Source: Flavobacterium piscinae
Lineage (GTDB): Bacteria; Bacteroidota; Bacteroidia; Flavobacteriales; Flavobacteriaceae
Assembly (NCBI RefSeq): GCF_004122145.1
Contig: NZ_SBKQ01000002.1
Span: 124,001 to 188,000, forward strand
Length of the DNA stretch: 64,000 nt
Reading direction: 5' to 3'
A model generated the notes under the pieces. The model searched no databases. It was not told the origin of the DNA and saw only the letters and a list, made by a program, of their open reading frames with translations. The position numbers and the translations under genes were made by a program. This document shows, one piece after another, positions 62,801-64,000 of the stretch. Positions within the stretch are counted from its first letter, which is position 1, and each line of letters begins with the position of its first letter.

Positions 62801-64000
62801 ATGAATTATCAAGAAACTGTCAATTGGCTTTTCAATCAGCTTCCAATGTACCAAAACCAAGGAGCATCGGCCTATAAACCGAACCTTGACAACACGATTT
62901 TATTAGCCAATTATTTAGACAATCCGGAAAAAAAACTCAAAACCATTCATGTTGCTGGAACTAATGGAAAAGGTTCAACTTCTTCCCTACTCGCTTCCGT
63001 TTTACAAGAAGCAGGTTATAAAGTAGGATTATATACATCCCCACATTTAATAGATTACAGAGAACGTATTAAAATAAACGGAAAAGAAATTTCAGAGATC
63101 TTTGTTATCGATTTTGTTTCAAAACACAAATCGTTCTTTGAATATCACCAATTGAGTTTCTTCGAGATGACTGTTGGATTAGCATTTGACTATTTTGTAA
63201 AAGAAAAAGTCGATATTGCAATTATTGAAGTAGGCATGGGGGGCCGATTGGATTCCACTAACATTATCACACCCTTAATTTCAGTAATCACAAACATTGG
63301 TTTAGACCATACTCAATTTCTGGGAAATACATTGGGAGCCATTGCCTTTGAAAAGGCTGGTATTATTAAATCCAAAATCCCAGTAGTGATAGGTGAATAT
63401 ACAGCCGAAACTAAAACTGTATTCAAAAAGAAAGCAACAGAAACAAATTCACAAATTTATTTTGCCTCTGAATTAGTAGAAGATCTTTATCCCACAGCAT
63501 TATTGGGAGATTATCAAATTCAGAATAGAAAAACCGTGATGCAAAGCATTCGCATTTTACAACAGCAAAACGAATTGATCATTTCTGAAGAAAATATAAA
63601 AAATGGATTTTTAAACGTCGTTCAAAATACCGGTTTAGCAGGGAGATGGCAACAATTGGGCGAACACCCTAAAATAATTTGCGATACCGCTCATAACAAA
63701 CACGGACTATCAATTGTGCTTAAACAATTGGAAAAGGAAATATTTGAACAACTTCACATCGTCTTAGGTGTTGTAAACGATAAAGATTTAACTGAAATTT
63801 TACCTTTATTTCCTAAAAATGCGTTGTATTATTTCTGCAGTCCAAAAAATTTACGGGGCTTACATCCAGAAATTCTAAAACAAAAAGCGGATGAATTTGG
63901 ACTTAACGGAAAAGTATACAATTCTGTTTCAGAAGCTTATACGATGGCAAAGGAAAAATCAACTGCAAATGACTTAATTTACGTGGGTGGAAGCACTTTT
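62801..64000 (+). CDS. folC: Folylpolyglutamate/dihydrofolate synthase FolC (partial at right edge)
   Basis: About 400 residues visible and open at the right edge; the stop would lie just beyond. The reading frame begins at ATG 62801: MNYQETVNWLFNQLPMYQ. Motifs: HVAGTNGKGST (ATP loop), EVGMGGRLDSTN (metal and folate site), GLAGRWQQ and CDTAHNKHG. It adds L-Glu to dihydropteroate and folates. It follows the tonB operon's terminator closely. Confidence 0.93.
   Translation, partial: MNYQETVNWLFNQLPMYQNQGASAYKPNLDNTILLANYLDNPEKKLKTIHVAGTNGKGSTSSLLASVLQEAGYKVGLYTSPHLIDYRERIKINGKEISEIFVIDFVSKHKSFFEYHQLSFFEMTVGLAFDYFVKEKVDIAIIEVGMGGRLDSTNIITPLISVITNIGLDHTQFLGNTLGAIAFEKAGIIKSKIPVVIGEYTAETKTVFKKKATETNSQIYFASELVEDLYPTALLGDYQIQNRKTVMQSIRILQQQNELIISEENIKNGFLNVVQNTGLAGRWQQLGEHPKIICDTAHNKHGLSIVLKQLEKEIFEQLHIVLGVVNDKDLTEILPLFPKNALYYFCSPKNLRGLHPEILKQKADEFGLNGKVYNSVSEAYTMAKEKSTANDLIYVGGSTF

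Noticed and set aside
1-64000. tRNA, rRNA, insertion sequence, phage or integron
   Set aside because: No tRNA cloverleaf, rRNA, transposase, integrase or terminal inverted repeats of an insertion sequence was recognised. A tRNAscan-SE run would settle the tRNA part.

Overview
The window is an AT-rich stretch of a Bacteroidota chromosome, almost certainly Flavobacteriaceae and Flavobacterium-like. The reasons are the Bacteroidota -7 promoter element (TAnnTTTG) in front of many genes, scarce Shine-Dalgarno sites, type IX secretion (T9SS) sorting domains of both kinds (CotH protein 36336-39683, CHU_C/gliding type 47622-51101), a secreted S46 dipeptidyl-peptidase, SusC-type plug sequence, and the gene content overall. 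It looks like ordinary chromosome: no phage, integrase, transposase, CRISPR array, rRNA or tRNA was seen.

Layout. 1-9.1 kb: end of a secreted protein, rlmB, a rhomboid protease, rarA, a secreted hypothetical, a YjjG-type HAD phosphatase, a three-gene LolCDE-like ABC system (DUF3299 protein, FtsX-like permease with a histidine-rich loop, ATPase) that looks like metal (zinc) handling, a PepSY membrane protein and radC. 9.1-24.9 kb: envelope and secreted proteins (LolA-like protein, BNR-propeller protein, DUF1287 protein, murein ligase mpl, TPR protein, a 2174-residue alpha-2-macroglobulin carrying a SusC-type plug, and a DPP7-like peptidase). 24.9-31.0 kb: obg, CNNM/CorC protein, adk, hpt, a HEAT-like protein, purK and purE, a nucleotide-metabolism block. 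31.1-36.2 kb: M3 peptidase, OmpA-like barrel, a GbsR/MarR regulator with two matching palindromic sites, two small membrane proteins, and a UbiA-like membrane protein. 36.3-47.6 kb: CotH T9SS protein, gcvP, truncated haemoglobin, FabH-like ketosynthase, methyltransferase, GT2 glycosyltransferase, MlaE/MlaF. 47.6-57.9 kb: T9SS type B adhesin-like protein, DUF389 protein, manC, small membrane protein, SprT-like protein, SDR, acyl-CoA dehydrogenase, anmK. 58-64 kb: Glu/Leu dehydrogenase, nhaD, exbB-exbD-tonB, and folC running off the right edge.

Several groups plausibly work together. adk, hpt, purK and purE serve purine metabolism. mpl and anmK recycle cell-wall pieces. exbB/exbD/tonB energise outer-membrane import. 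The DUF3299/FtsX/ATPase operon probably handles a divalent metal. GbsR probably controls itself and the membrane genes downstream.

The most interesting non-coding signals are: a 141-bp element present twice (44440-44580, 61755-61895) with conserved ends, a conserved loop core and paired arms of different sequence; six genes whose ATG lies exactly 4 nt after a -7 octamer, which predicts leaderless mRNAs; a 22-bp palindrome repeated before the GbsR gene and before its downstream neighbour; and short word-repeats and hairpins at gene junctions, several of which contain the stop codon of the upstream gene.
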